The notes under the pieces: generated by a model | The model's input: only the letters and a program-made list of their open reading frames with translations | What the model was told of the DNA's origin: nothing | Databases searched by the model: none | DNA from: Lysinibacillus sp. OF-1 | GTDB lineage: Bacteria > Bacillota > Bacilli > Bacillales_A > Planococcaceae | Direction: 5' to 3' | NCBI RefSeq assembly: GCF_028356935.1 | Contig: NZ_CP102798.1 | Span: 744,001-808,000, forward strand | DNA: 64,000 nt | Part shown: positions 36,037 to 44,601 of the stretch, in pieces | How positions within the stretch are numbered: position 1 is the stretch's first letter | Layout: each line of letters starts with the position of its first letter | Translations under genes and position numbers: made by a program

Positions 36037-37413
36037 ATGATAGAGGAAAGAAATGAAAAGGATGATGTGCAATTTGATGAGGCACATCTACGAGGAATGC
36101 TCGAAGCACATAATATTGATGCATTCCGTGATGAGTTTTTAGAACTTCATCCATATGATCAGGCAACGTTTTACGAAAAGGTGGAACCTGATATAAGGAA
36201 GATCATCTATTCGTTCTTGTCTCCGACAGAAATGGCTGATATTTTTCAGGCAATCGATATCGAAGATGATGAATATAAAGCGTACCTAGCTGAAATGGAT
36301 CCTTCATATGGGGCAGAAATGCTTTCGCATATGTATGCTGATGATGCGGCAGATGTCTTAAATGAGCTGGATTTGGCACAGCGTGAAAGCTATTTGGAAA
36401 TGATGGATGAGGAAACGGCTGAAGAAATTAATGAGCTATTAAGCTACGATGAATATACAGCCGGTTCTATTATGACAACTGAATACGTTGCTATACCAGA
36501 AAATTCAACAGTGCGTTCAGCAATGGCCATTTTGCGTAAAGAAGCACCAGATGCAGAGACTGTTTATTATATTTTCGTGGTGGATGAAGAACACCGTTTG
36601 ACAGGTGTTATATCACTACGAGATTTAATCATTGCTGACGAGGATACACGTATTCGATCCATTATGAATGAACGTGTTGTGATGGTACATGCAAATGATG
36701 ACCAAGAGGAAGTCGCACAAATTATGAAGGACTATAATTTTTTAGCGACACCTGTTATTGATGATAAAGGGGAACTGCTCGGTATTATCACGGTCGATGA
36801 TATTATTGATGTTATTGATGAAGAGGCTTCTGAGGATTACTCAAAATTAGCCGGTATTTCGGATATGGATAAGTTTGATGTAACACCTTTCCAAGCAGCT
36901 AAAAAACGTTTACCTTGGTTAGTGGTACTACTGTTTTTAGGTATGCTGACAGCCAATTTAATGGGGCAATTTGAAGATACTTTAGATAAGGTAGCCTTAC
37001 TAGCTGTCTTTATTCCACTTATTTCAGGAACATCAGGGAATAGTGGAACACAAGCATTAGCCGTGGCGATCAGAGGTATTGCAACAGGAGACGTGGAAGA
37101 ACATAGTAAATTCAAGTTACTACTACGTGAAGCAGGTACAGGCTTAATGTCAGGCGTTGTTTGTGGATTAATCGTTATTGGCATTGTTTATTTCTGGAAA
37201 CATGAACTTGTTTTAGGAATGTTAGTAGGAGCAGCACTTTGTGGTTCTATTTTAGTCGCGACATTAGCGGGTTCCTTTATTCCGTTGTTAATGCATCGAC
37301 TAAAAATAGACCCTGCTGTGGCATCAGGACCTTTTATTACAACTTTAAATGATATAACAAGTATTTTAATTTACTTAGGATTAGCGACAGTTTTTTTAAG
37401 TCAAATAGGCTAA
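36037..37413 (+). CDS. mgtE: magnesium transporter MgtE
   Basis: 458 residues. The cytosolic N-domain (about residues 20-130) and a CBS pair (about 135-255, with TAGSIMTTEYVAIPENSTV and VVMVHANDDQEEVAQIM) sense Mg2+, followed by five membrane helices (about 285-455). GTSGNSGTQALAVAIRGIATGD is the MgtE pore signature. ATG 36037 has GAAGGAGGGG just upstream. The gene is monocistronic or shares a transcript with the following coat gene, as no terminator separates them. Confidence 0.95.
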   Translation: MIEERNEKDDVQFDEAHLRGMLEAHNIDAFRDEFLELHPYDQATFYEKVEPDIRKIIYSFLSPTEMADIFQAIDIEDDEYKAYLAEMDPSYGAEMLSHMYADDAADVLNELDLAQRESYLEMMDEETAEEINELLSYDEYTAGSIMTTEYVAIPENSTVRSAMAILRKEAPDAETVYYIFVVDEEHRLTGVISLRDLIIADEDTRIRSIMNERVVMVHANDDQEEVAQIMKDYNFLATPVIDDKGELLGIITVDDIIDVIDEEASEDYSKLAGISDMDKFDVTPFQAAKKRLPWLVVLLFLGMLTANLMGQFEDTLDKVALLAVFIPLISGTSGNSGTQALAVAIRGIATGDVEEHSKFKLLLREAGTGLMSGVVCGLIVIGIVYFWKHELVLGMLVGAALCGSILVATLAGSFIPLLMHRLKIDPAVASGPFITTLNDITSILIYLGLATVFLSQIG

Positions 37414-37466
37414 GAACCAATTTACTTACTTTCGCATATTGTATGGAAAAAAGGGAAGTGAGTAAA

Positions 37467-37868
37467 GTGGATCGAGAGCCACGCTTGTTTATAAAATCAC
37501 CATCATATTTTTTAAATATTTCTAAGGCGTTACATGAACTTGATTTGGATGAAAGTACATCCGTATATGTAAGGGACAACATTTTCGATGAGCAAACAGT
37601 TGATGGGAAAGAAGATATCGTAGAAGATGTACAAATAGATCCGTACTTACTAAAACAACTTCAATTTTTAGAAAAGCCATTTCGTCAGAGGGCCTATCAG
37701 CCATTATTAGTTTGCTTAAAAGATGGTAGAAAATTAACTGGAACTGCCTCAGAAGTACAGAGTGATTCTTTAATGCTAACGTCATTAGAATTAAAAACAC
37801 AGGAAATCATTCATTTTGAAGAGATACAACAAATACTGTGGCGTGGAAGAAAATTGCCAACATTATAA
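37467..37868 (+). CDS. probable spore coat protein, CotO-like
   Basis: 133 residues. The start REPRLFIKSPSYFL and a C-terminal SH3/LSm-like strand set (LLVCLKDGRKLTGTASEVQSDSLML...IIHFEEIQQILW) recall CotO, which in B. subtilis lies next to cotZ; B. subtilis CotO is longer (about 227 residues). GTG 37467 has AAGGGA ten bases upstream. The location, convergent with cotZ, supports a coat role, but recognition is weak. A DUF of unrelated function with the same C-terminal fold is the alternative. Confidence 0.55.
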   Translation: MDREPRLFIKSPSYFLNISKALHELDLDESTSVYVRDNIFDEQTVDGKEDIVEDVQIDPYLLKQLQFLEKPFRQRAYQPLLVCLKDGRKLTGTASEVQSDSLMLTSLELKTQEIIHFEEIQQILWRGRKLPTL

Positions 37869-37906
37869 AAAAAGTGTACAGCAGAGGATGCTGTACACTT
37901 TTTTTT
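37867..37906. terminator. bidirectional terminator between cotO-like gene and cotZ
   Basis: AAAAAAAGTGTACAGC pairs with GCTGTACACTTTTTTT; a short AGAGGAT loop. Confidence 0.92.
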
Positions 37907-37933
37907 ATGTGTGTGTGTCAAAGGTGAAAGAAA

Positions 37934-38458
37934 TTAATCACAAATCCCTAAGTCAACATCAGCGATACATTGTACAGCGCAGAAACAAGATAAATCTACA
38001 GTAATACAGCTATCTGTTGAGTTCCAGTCATCTACTTTACAGATTTTCTTCATGTTTACGCAACAGCCGTCACGACTTAATAAGTCTACTGTACTTTCAC
38101 TAGAGTCAAATGTACATAATGGCTCTAAAACACGTAAAGTTGCACAGCACTCATCAAACATATCTTCTACACGGAAGAATACGGATGTACAAATACAAGG
38201 ATCTGCTGTTGGAGAGTTAAAGAATGCTTTGAAAGGAGTACCATCTTTTGTAATTAACATGAATACACGTGTATCTGCTTGAGAGCGTGCAGGACTAACA
38301 ATTCCGCCTAGTGGTTCTAAGAAACAGTTCGCTGTACATGGAGAACACTCATCTCGCACCGCTTGATTTTGAATATCTAAAATAGCGCGAACTACGTCAC
38401 AAACGCAGCCTGCTGAATGGATTGGTCCAATAGGATTTGTTGGCTTACCACAACCCAT
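37934..38458 (-). CDS. cotZ: spore coat/exosporium protein CotZ/ExsY family
   Basis: 174 residues, very Cys-rich (about 20 Cys), as expected for the cross-linked CotY/CotZ/ExsY family that assembles the spore crust or exosporium lattice. Motifs: GCVCDVVRAILDIQN (residues 17-31), FLEPLGG, FKAFFNSPTADPCICTSVFFRVED and the Cys-dense C-terminus. ATG 38458 follows an exceptionally complete AAAGGAGGTGA. The open frame upstream to 38593 was rejected for that reason. A sigma-K-like -10 lies upstream. Confidence 0.93.
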   Translation of the reverse strand: MGCGKPTNPIGPIHSAGCVCDVVRAILDIQNQAVRDECSPCTANCFLEPLGGIVSPARSQADTRVFMLITKDGTPFKAFFNSPTADPCICTSVFFRVEDMFDECCATLRVLEPLCTFDSSESTVDLLSRDGCCVNMKKICKVDDWNSTDSCITVDLSCFCAVQCIADVDLGICD

Positions 38459-38488
38459 ATTGTCACCTCCTTTCCTTGTTACTACTTC

Positions 38489-38497
38489 TACAATATG
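38489..38497 (-). promoter_or_regulatory. possible sigma-K -10 element of cotZ
   Basis: CATATTGTA on the minus strand fits the sigma-K -10 CATAnnnTA and lies about 31 bases before the cotZ start. The -35 is not convincing. Confidence 0.4.
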
Positions 38498-38593
38498 TAC
38501 TTTTGAAAAATGGACTCGGGCTTTCGTATATATCTTCGAATGAATAGTTTTTTTATGTGTGGAGAAACTGTAAAGAAAAGGAGGGGAAAACAT

Positions 38594-38998
38594 TTGAGGC
38601 TACTAGGAATGACATTACCTCTCTTAGTCGTTTTATCGCTGTTAAATGGTTGTGCTGAAAAAGAAAAATTTATTGTCTATGGGTCGCCACAAAATGAAAG
38701 TGAAGTCGAAGCCCTTATAAAAGAAGAAGACTATGTTGAACGATCAACGGTTATCCAATATGACGATAGTATGCTTGTTGCAGTACAAATCAAACCATGG
38801 GAAAAGTGGAAAAAGACTAAGCTAGAGAAAAAATTGCAAAAGAAATTTGATGAGAAATATCCAAACAAAGATGTATTTGTCTCAGCTGATTATAAAATTT
38901 TTTATGAAGCCAATAAAATAAAAAAGGATCAGATTGAAGATAATAAATTGAGCGATAAAATTACAAAACTAAAAGAGCTTGCAAAGGAGCAGACATAA
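38594..38998 (+). CDS. YhcN/YlaJ-type sporulation lipoprotein of a spoVA operon
   Basis: 134-residue lipoprotein: TTG 38594 with AAGGAGGGG seven bases upstream opens a short signal LLGMTLPLLVVLSLLNGC with lipobox LLNGC (Cys at residue 19). The mature part resembles YhcN/YlaJ proteins: STVIQYDDSMLVAVQIKPWEKW, then KDVFVSADYKIFYEANKI. It directly precedes spoVAC, with the stop and next start touching, as in the spoVA2mob type of operon where a YhcN/YlaJ lipoprotein leads spoVAC-AD-AEb. A spore inner-membrane role is inferred. Confidence 0.75.
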   Translation: MRLLGMTLPLLVVLSLLNGCAEKEKFIVYGSPQNESEVEALIKEEDYVERSTVIQYDDSMLVAVQIKPWEKWKKTKLEKKLQKKFDEKYPNKDVFVSADYKIFYEANKIKKDQIEDNKLSDKITKLKELAKEQT

Positions 38999-39454
38999 AT
39001 GGAAAAAGAACAATACCAACAGTTAGAGCAATATGTTACACCAAAGCCCCCTTATTTAAAGAATATAGCTAAGGCATTCTTTGTTGGTGGACTGATTTGT
39101 GCAATTGGTCAAGCTGTGTCCCTTTTTTATATTATTTTTTTCAATTTTACGGAAGCAACAGCAGGAAATCCAACTGTTGCCACAATGGTATTCTTTGCCA
39201 TGATTTTAACAGGCTTGGGCCTTTATAAAAAAATTGGTCAATTTGCTGGAGCAGGCTCAGCAGTTCCAGTAACAGGCTTTGGTAATGCCGTTATTTCTGC
39301 GGCTATCGAACATCGGTCAGAAGGGTTGGTACTGGGCGTCGGTGGCAATTTATTTAAATTGGCAGGGTCAGTTGTATTATTTGGAGTAGTATCTGCATTT
39401 TTCGTTGCTCTCATTAAATATATCCTTGTGACGATAGGAGTGGTTTCATGGTAA
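38999..39454 (+). CDS. spoVAC: stage V sporulation protein AC
   Basis: 151-residue membrane protein of the SpoVA dipicolinic-acid channel, moving Ca-DPA into the forespore and out at germination; SpoVAC is the proposed mechanosensitive pore. Four hydrophobic stretches; FAGAGSAVPVTGFGNAVISAAIEHRSEG (about residue 80-107) is the family signature. ATG 38999 has AAAGGAG ten bases upstream and follows the lipoprotein stop at once. Overlaps spoVAD. Confidence 0.94.
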   Translation: MEKEQYQQLEQYVTPKPPYLKNIAKAFFVGGLICAIGQAVSLFYIIFFNFTEATAGNPTVATMVFFAMILTGLGLYKKIGQFAGAGSAVPVTGFGNAVISAAIEHRSEGLVLGVGGNLFKLAGSVVLFGVVSAFFVALIKYILVTIGVVSW

Positions 39455-40443
39455 TCGTTTTTCAATCGAAACCATCTCTTTTAGCTGGTGGAGTAGTAGC
39501 TGGCCCATTGGAGAATCGCAGTATTTTTAGTCAGTATTTTGACTCGGTCTATGATGATGAACGATGGCAGATGAAAACAAATGAACAGGGGCATCGCAAA
39601 ATGATCGAAGAGGCCTGTGAATTTGCTATGAAAAAATTGGGCATACAAAACGGAGATATTGATTATTTAATGGGTGGGGATTTGGTTAATCAAATGACAC
39701 CGACCAATTTTGCAGCTAGAGATTTAGAAATCCCCTTTATTGGATTATTTTCGGCTTGTGCAACATCTGTATCCTCTGCCATTATTGCATGCCTATTAAC
39801 AGAGTTAGGTGTGGCTAATTTTTCATTAGCTGGTGCCTCAAGTCAGCATAATTCCATTGAACGTCAATTTCGTTATCCCATCAATTATGGTGCTCAAAAA
39901 CCTCAAACTGCACAATGGACTGTGACAGCTGCAGGCTATGCCCTTATTGGAAAGCATCGTGAGGAGTATCCTTCTATAGAAGCAGCAACGATAGGCAAGT
40001 CAGTTGACTATGGCATGGATGATCCTTTCCATATGGGTGCAGCGATGGCACCAGCCGCCTTTCAAACGATTCAATCTCACCTACAGCAAAGAAACCAAAA
40101 AATTTATCATTATGATTTAATTTTAACGGGTGATTTAGGTCAGCTTGGATTAAAGCTGTTGAAAGGAATGCTTGTGGAAAATGGTGTGAAGAATGAAGAG
40201 CTAACGTTATTACGTGATGCAGGTGCCGAATTTTATGGACAGGATGAAGCATTCCAATCTGGTGCAAGTGGAGCAGGCTGTTCGGCGGCTGTTTTTTTTA
40301 GTTATGTTATTCAACAAATGCGCGCAGGGAGTTATAAACGAGTATTACTTGTGGCAACAGGGGCATTATTATCGCCGCTATCCTATCAACAAGGCGAGAC
40401 GATTCCATGTACGGCACATGCGATAGAAATTACAATGAAATGA
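39448..40443 (+). CDS. spoVAD: stage V sporulation protein AD
   Basis: 331-residue thiolase-fold protein that binds dipicolinic acid on the cytosolic face of the SpoVA complex. Thiolase-like Cys region is GLFSACATSVSSA (about residue 104), with SGASGAGCSAAVFFSYV near the C-terminus. ATG 39448 overlaps the spoVAC stop by seven bases and has AGGAG upstream. Translational coupling is expected. Confidence 0.95.
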   Translation: MVIVFQSKPSLLAGGVVAGPLENRSIFSQYFDSVYDDERWQMKTNEQGHRKMIEEACEFAMKKLGIQNGDIDYLMGGDLVNQMTPTNFAARDLEIPFIGLFSACATSVSSAIIACLLTELGVANFSLAGASSQHNSIERQFRYPINYGAQKPQTAQWTVTAAGYALIGKHREEYPSIEAATIGKSVDYGMDDPFHMGAAMAPAAFQTIQSHLQQRNQKIYHYDLILTGDLGQLGLKLLKGMLVENGVKNEELTLLRDAGAEFYGQDEAFQSGASGAGCSAAVFFSYVIQQMRAGSYKRVLLVATGALLSPLSYQQGETIPCTAHAIEITMK

Positions 40444-40453
40444 GGCAAAAACC

Positions 40454-40819
40454 ATGGTTATGACATTTGTATTTGCATTTATTATTGGAGGCATTATTTG
40501 CGTCATAGGCCAATTATTAATGGATGTTGGCAATTTAACACCGGGACACACACTAAGTACGTTGGTTGTCCTCGGTGCCGTATTGGATGGTATGGGTTTA
40601 TATGAGCCACTAATCAATTTTGCTGGAGCAGGAGCTACAGTACCCATTACATCCTTCGGGAATTCATTAACTCATGGGGCATTGGCGGAAGCAGAAAAGC
40701 ATGGACTTGTTGGCGTATTAACAGGCATGTTCGAAGTAACAAGCTCAGGGATCAGTGCTGCTATCGTATTTGGCTTTATCGGTGCATTAATTTTTAAACC
40801 AAAAGGAAATATTGACTAG
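40454..40819 (+). CDS. spoVAE: stage V sporulation protein AE (AEb type)
   Basis: 121-residue membrane protein, SpoVAEb type, paralogous to SpoVAC: INFAGAGATVPITSFGNSLTHGALAEAEKHG mirrors the SpoVAC signature. About four hydrophobic segments. ATG 40454 follows TGAGGC after a ten-base gap from spoVAD. The operon stops here: no spoVAA, AB, AEa or AF is present, so this is the short operon form rather than the complete one. Confidence 0.94.
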   Translation: MVMTFVFAFIIGGIICVIGQLLMDVGNLTPGHTLSTLVVLGAVLDGMGLYEPLINFAGAGATVPITSFGNSLTHGALAEAEKHGLVGVLTGMFEVTSSGISAAIVFGFIGALIFKPKGNID

Positions 40820-40825
40820 ACGAAT

Positions 40826-40878
40826 ACCCCTCCCATTTTTACAACCGAAACATATTATAGGTTGTAGAAGGGAGGGGT
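40826..40878 (+). promoter_or_regulatory. hairpin masking the ribosome binding site of the YjcZ-type gene, with a sigma-K-like -10 in its loop
   Basis: ACCCCTCCC (40826-40834) pairs exactly with GGGAGGGGT (40870-40878), the binding site of the next gene, and TACAACC pairs with GGTTGTA inside. The loop holds CATATTATA (40851-40859), matching the sigma-K -10 CATAnnnTA. Transcripts starting there would lack the left arm and leave the site free. The -35 is unclear. Confidence 0.6.
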
Positions 40879-40884
40879 GCTTTT

Positions 40885-41058
40885 ATGGGATATCAAGGCT
40901 GGTCCTCACAACCTTATGGAAATAATGTTGGTGGGTGGAACAATAGCTATTGCGGAGGTTACTCTGGAGGCGGCAACAACTATGGCTATGGTTCTACGTT
41001 TGTTCTAATTGTTGTCCTATTCATTCTATTAATTATTGTTGGCGCTACTTACATCTAA
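40885..41058 (+). CDS. YjcZ-family small sporulation membrane protein
   Basis: 57 residues, too short for many gene finders. Gly/Tyr/Asn-rich N-terminus ([19 protein letters not shown]) and a C-terminal membrane helix [20 protein letters not shown], the defining tail of the YjcZ/SscA family of tiny spore proteins. ATG 40885 has GGGAGGGG at 40870-40877. Lies between the spoVA genes and spoVIF, fitting expression in the mother cell. Confidence 0.85.
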   Translation: MGYQGWSSQPYGNNVGGWNNSYCGGYSGGGNNYGYGSTFVLIVVLFILLIIVGATYI

Positions 41059-41185
41059 TTTGATGAACATAAAGGCTTTAGCTTCTATTTAGGACTATCT
41101 AAATAAGGTTAAGGCCTCCACCATTTGCGAAATGTTTCGTGCAAGACGCAAGGTCAATTTGAGTTTTAATGATAGGAGGGAAAAC

Positions 41186-41434
41186 ATGCATCGCTCGTTT
41201 TTTAATTCGATTGAGCAAAAAACAGGTGTATCGATGGATGAAATCTTCGCATTAGCCAATGCCATTCAACATGCGGATTTTACCAGTGAAAAACAAGTAA
41301 GAAAAATTGTAAGACGTGTAGCTAAAATTTCTAACAGATCGATTACGCAAGAGTTGGAAGATAAACTTGTACAATCTATTATTCAAGATGGCGCATCACT
41401 AGATTTAGATAAAATCACTAGAATGATGAAGTAG
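41186..41434 (+). CDS. spoVIF: stage VI sporulation protein F
   Basis: 82 residues, close to B. subtilis SpoVIF (YjcC, 88), a mother-cell protein needed for coat assembly and resistance. FFNSIEQKTGVSMDEIFALANAIQ at the N-terminus and KISNRSITQELEDKLVQSI aligned with the family. ATG 41186 has GATAGGAGGG just upstream; the frame to 41132 is unsupported. Confidence 0.9.
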   Translation: MHRSFFNSIEQKTGVSMDEIFALANAIQHADFTSEKQVRKIVRRVAKISNRSITQELEDKLVQSIIQDGASLDLDKITRMMK

Positions 41435-41512
41435 CGTATGGCATATCTACTTGGCAATGTAGCTTGTTACGATGGAGTAGATAAATGGTGGCAAGCGAAT
41501 TCGTGTCTATTT

Positions 41513-41560
41513 AAAAAGGGTGTTACGACAATGCGCAATGCATATCGTAACACCCTTTGA
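41513..41560. terminator. terminator between spoVIF and yjcF
   Basis: AAAGGGTGTTACG pairs exactly with CGTAACACCCTTT; T-run is best on the minus strand (yjcF), weaker on the plus strand. Confidence 0.85.
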
Positions 41561-41989
41561 TTACATTTTTTTCTTCATAGCACGATGTGGAATACCTGCA
41601 TCCATAAACTCAGGAGAGGTAACTGTAAATCCAAGCTTTTCGTAGAAGGGAATGGCATAGCTTTGTGCATGCAATTTTAATATTTCCTTGTTGATAGAAA
41701 TGGCATGCTTCTCCATTTCCTTCATCATTAAAGCTCCTAATTTTTTGCCACGCTGAGATTGTAAAATACAAACACGTTCAATTTTAGCTGTTGTGCCGTC
41801 AATACTACGTAAACGTGCTGCTCCTACTGGTTCAACGTTATCATACATAATGAAATGTGTTGCAGTGGCATCCTCAGCATCACATTCTAGATGAAGCGGA
41901 ACACCCTGCTCTTCAACAAATACCTTTTGCCGAATAGCAAAGGCATCATCGTGTTCTTGCTTTGTTTCAACAATTTTCACCTGATACAA
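41561..41989 (-). CDS. yjcF: GNAT acetyltransferase YjcF
   Basis: 142-residue N-acetyltransferase. VFVEEQGVPLHLECD (about residue 23), AARLRSI and the acetyl-CoA loop QRGKKLGALMMKEME (about 79) are GNAT hallmarks; HAQSYAIPFYEKLGF is the usual C-terminal motif. TTG 41989 is the start, with GGAG eleven bases upstream inside the end of yjcG. Substrate unknown. Forms an operon with yjcG as in B. subtilis. Confidence 0.9.
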   Translation of the reverse strand: MYQVKIVETKQEHDDAFAIRQKVFVEEQGVPLHLECDAEDATATHFIMYDNVEPVGAARLRSIDGTTAKIERVCILQSQRGKKLGALMMKEMEKHAISINKEILKLHAQSYAIPFYEKLGFTVTSPEFMDAGIPHRAMKKKM

Positions 41990-41992
41990 GAA

Positions 41993-42508
41993 TCACTCAG
42001 CTCCAGACAAACGGAATGTTTCATATGTTGTCCATGAGCCATCTTCTAATTGATATAAAAGATGGATGCGATCAATTGTATCCTTTTCATCAACGCCAGT
42101 CATGCGTAATTGTCCAAAGATATCGTCATGCTCAGAAGCTGACATTTTTTGAGCGATTGTAATATGAGGAACAAATACATGTTTCATTTCCCCATGAGGG
42201 ATGTTGTCTTGAAGTTCATGTTGGAATGCTACTAATTGTTCAGTTGGTTCAATGCGGAAGTAAATCGCATTTGTTGTAGGGAAAAACGAACTTATGCGAG
42301 ATGCATGAATGTTTAAAGGTGCATATTTAGCAGCAAGTTCATCCAATTGCTTGACGATGGTTTGAATTTCTTCTTCAGATGCATCGAAGCTGTCCTTTAA
42401 CGTCATATGCGGTGTAATCTTTGCATAATGAGGATCATAACGTTTGCGATAAGTGTTTGCTAAATCTTGCAATTTTTTTGATGGAAATGCCACAATACCG
42501 TACTTCAT
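41993..42508 (-). CDS. yjcG: 2H phosphoesterase-like protein YjcG
   Basis: 171 residues, equal to B. subtilis YjcG. Two HxT motifs, PHMTL (about residue 34) and PHITIAQ (about 115), define the 2H phosphoesterase (LigT-like) superfamily, which acts on cyclic phosphates or 2'-5' RNA linkages. ATG 42508 follows GGGAGG. The physiological substrate is unknown. Between yjcH and yjcF on one strand. Confidence 0.93.
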   Translation of the reverse strand: MKYGIVAFPSKKLQDLANTYRKRYDPHYAKITPHMTLKDSFDASEEEIQTIVKQLDELAAKYAPLNIHASRISSFFPTTNAIYFRIEPTEQLVAFQHELQDNIPHGEMKHVFVPHITIAQKMSASEHDDIFGQLRMTGVDEKDTIDRIHLLYQLEDGSWTTYETFRLSGAE

Positions 42509-42591
42509 AGTCCATTACCTCCCGAAAATAAACAATTTTTCTATTTAAGTATAACAGAAATTTCAATTTTCGTAATTTGAATCACCCAATA

Positions 42592-43311
42592 TTAATTGAA
42601 ATTTTCAATTAAAGCACGTCGAAGGTCTGGTTTCCAATATTTCCATGTATGATTGCCTTCGAACTCGTCATAAAATGTAGTGAACCCTTTACTAATCATG
42701 AGCTCATGTAATTGACGGTTAGGTGTTAAAAAGTCTTTGATGGTTTTATCCATTGTCACTACCTGATCTTCGCCCTTACCTACTATATGGTAGATAGAAA
42801 TCGCGCCAGGATCTTTAAATTTTTCAACAGCCTGTAAGACATCCTCATCAACATATGGTGATTGTAAAATGACTTTGCCAAAGATGCTTGGGTACTTTAG
42901 GGCAGCCATTAAGGAAGCAGTGGCAGCCATAGAGTCTCCAATGACGCCACGACTCATACCCATTTGGTAAGTGGCATATTCATTGTCTAAATAGGGTACT
43001 AGCTCATGAGCTAAAAAGCGTAGATAGGCTTCGTGTTGCTCACCGCTTGGAATATATTTATGACGTCGATCTTTAATATCTTTGTAAGGAACAAATGCTA
43101 TAATTAAATTTTCGATTTCATAGTCATCAATCAGTTCATCAGCTAGCTTTGTAATGCCGCCGAGTTGGAAATAATCTTTACCGTCTGATGCGATTAAAAT
43201 ATTGTATTTATAAAGTGGAGAATAATTTGCAGGAACATAAATATAGAGCTGTAATTCTTCCTGTAATGCTTCACTATAAAATGTTAAATCCTGTACTGTT
43301 CCCTTATCCAA
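42592..43311 (-). CDS. yjcH: esterase-family protein YjcH
   Basis: 239-residue alpha/beta hydrolase of the enterochelin-esterase-like (Esterase_D) family. IYVPANYSPLYKYNILIASDG is the strand before the oxyanion region, GVIGDSMAATASL (about residue 121) the nucleophile elbow with Ser, and GNHTWKYWKPDL near the C-terminus provides the His. AAGGAG eight bases before TTG 43311 favours that start over ATG 43341, and the length then agrees with B. subtilis YjcH (240). Confidence 0.85.
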   Translation of the reverse strand: MDKGTVQDLTFYSEALQEELQLYIYVPANYSPLYKYNILIASDGKDYFQLGGITKLADELIDDYEIENLIIAFVPYKDIKDRRHKYIPSGEQHEAYLRFLAHELVPYLDNEYATYQMGMSRGVIGDSMAATASLMAALKYPSIFGKVILQSPYVDEDVLQAVEKFKDPGAISIYHIVGKGEDQVVTMDKTIKDFLTPNRQLHELMISKGFTTFYDEFEGNHTWKYWKPDLRRALIENFN

Positions 43312-43424
43312 TGATGACACTCCTTCTTGTGTTTGTAACAAAATTGTACCATATTACGAAAGTAAAGGTATAATAGGTTGGGCTAGCTTTATACTAGCAA
43401 TAAAAATCGAAATGAGGGTTAATT

Positions 43425-44006
43425 ATGCATAATAAAAGTATTCGTGTGCACTCTGACGAAGTAGCAAAGGCAGCTCAAGCCGCGTTAATTCGTAGAGGTG
43501 TAGCGATAGAGGATATCGCAAAAATTGTTTACGAAATGCAAAAAACCTATAATGAAGGTTTAACACTGGAGCATTGTGTTCATTCTGTTGAACGTGTTTT
43601 ACGTAAGCGAGAAGTACAGCATGCTTTATTAGTAGGAATTGAATTAGATGAACTAGCAGAGAAAAAATTATTATCTTCACCACTGCAACAAATTATCGAA
43701 TCGGATGAGGGGTTATTTGGTGTAGACGAAACAATCGCACTAGGATCTGTTTTTACATATGGCAGTATCGCCGTTACCACTTTTGGTCATTTAGACAAGC
43801 AAAAAATAGGGATTATTAAAAAACTCGATACAGAACCTGGACATCATGTCAACACATTCTTAGATGATTTAGTTGGCAGTATAGCAGCTTCAGCTGCTTC
43901 ACGTATTGCACACCGCATGCGTGACCTAGAAGAGGAAGGCGAAACATTTGCTGATATCGAGCCTGAAGAGCTAGGACCAAAACCAAAATCACATAATGAA
44001 ATATAA
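43425..44006 (+). CDS. phosphatidylglycerophosphatase A family protein (YutG-like)
   Basis: 193 residues of the PgpA/YutG family, which removes the phosphate from phosphatidylglycerophosphate in phosphatidylglycerol synthesis. An N-terminal helical part (RVHSDEVAKAAQAALIRRGVAIEDIAKIVY) precedes the PgpA domain (about residues 75-170: SPLQQIIESDEGLFGVDETIALGSVF...FLDDLVGSIAAS). Unlike E. coli PgpA, the hydrophobic segments are modest, as in YutG. ATG 43425 follows ATGAGGGT. Ends just before repeat copy B. Confidence 0.85.
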   Translation: MHNKSIRVHSDEVAKAAQAALIRRGVAIEDIAKIVYEMQKTYNEGLTLEHCVHSVERVLRKREVQHALLVGIELDELAEKKLLSSPLQQIIESDEGLFGVDETIALGSVFTYGSIAVTTFGHLDKQKIGIIKKLDTEPGHHVNTFLDDLVGSIAASAASRIAHRMRDLEEEGETFADIEPEELGPKPKSHNEI

Positions 44007-44030
44007 AATGAGTTTCTACTATTAAAAATG

Positions 44031-44055
44031 AGCCTTCTCAATTTTGAGAAGGCTT
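44031..44055. terminator. PgpA terminator, left copy of a duplicated hairpin
   Basis: AGCCTTCTCA/TGAGAAGGCT stem with an ATT loop. The same hairpin recurs at 44602-44630 on the other side of repeat copy B. Confidence 0.88.
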
Positions 44056-44058
44056 TCA

Positions 44059-44597
44059 TGTTGTTGAAAAAAGATCATGTCAAAGGCAGAAAAAGCAAAT
44101 TTGCAAGGTAAGAGGTTGATTTCCGTTCCGCCAGCGCCCTTTCCAGGGGGCGTCCGATGAGCCGCTTCACTCACTTACGCTCGCTCCAGGGTCTCATCTG
44201 TGACGCTAAATCCCCTAGGAGTGACGCTGGCTCCACTCCAATCAACCATTCTGCAAAGTGTCTTTACTTTTTTTCATAGTAATATAGCGATTAAATAGCC
44301 CATTATTTTTAGAGGGAATAAGCTCTTATTTTCAATGTGGGGAAGTGATGTGTGACAACACCTCTCCATAAAGAGTAGTGAAGACCTTCGCCTTATTTGA
44401 AAACCTTTGCTAAAAAGGTAATACTTTTGTAGGTTGGAGTGGAGGCTACTTGACTCCCGTGTGATAACGAGACAGGCGAGCCTCTAAACGGAGCGATAGC
44501 GGAGGAAGCGGCTCGGGGCGCTCGCCCACAGGAAAGCAAGTAGCCTGCAACGGAAATCCATTTCTACCTTCCAATTGACTGTTTTGTTTTTCAACAC
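44059..44597 (+). repeat. long non-coding repeat element, copy B
   Basis: 539 bp, from ATGTTGTTGAAAAAA to TTTTTCAACAC. Module 1 (about 44113-44247) has arms GGTTGATTTCCG and AATCAACC; module 2 (about 44434-44570) has GGTTGGAGTGG...GGCTACTTG and CAAGTAGCC...GGAAATCC. No gene inside. Located between the convergent PgpA gene and the peptide-transport operon, with the terminator duplicated on each side. Confidence 0.9.
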
Positions 44598-44601
44598 TAA
44601 G

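Noticed and set aside
35808-36056. Open frame of 82 codons before mgtE
   Set aside because: It spans the direct repeats and promoter, has no binding site and overlaps the mgtE start.
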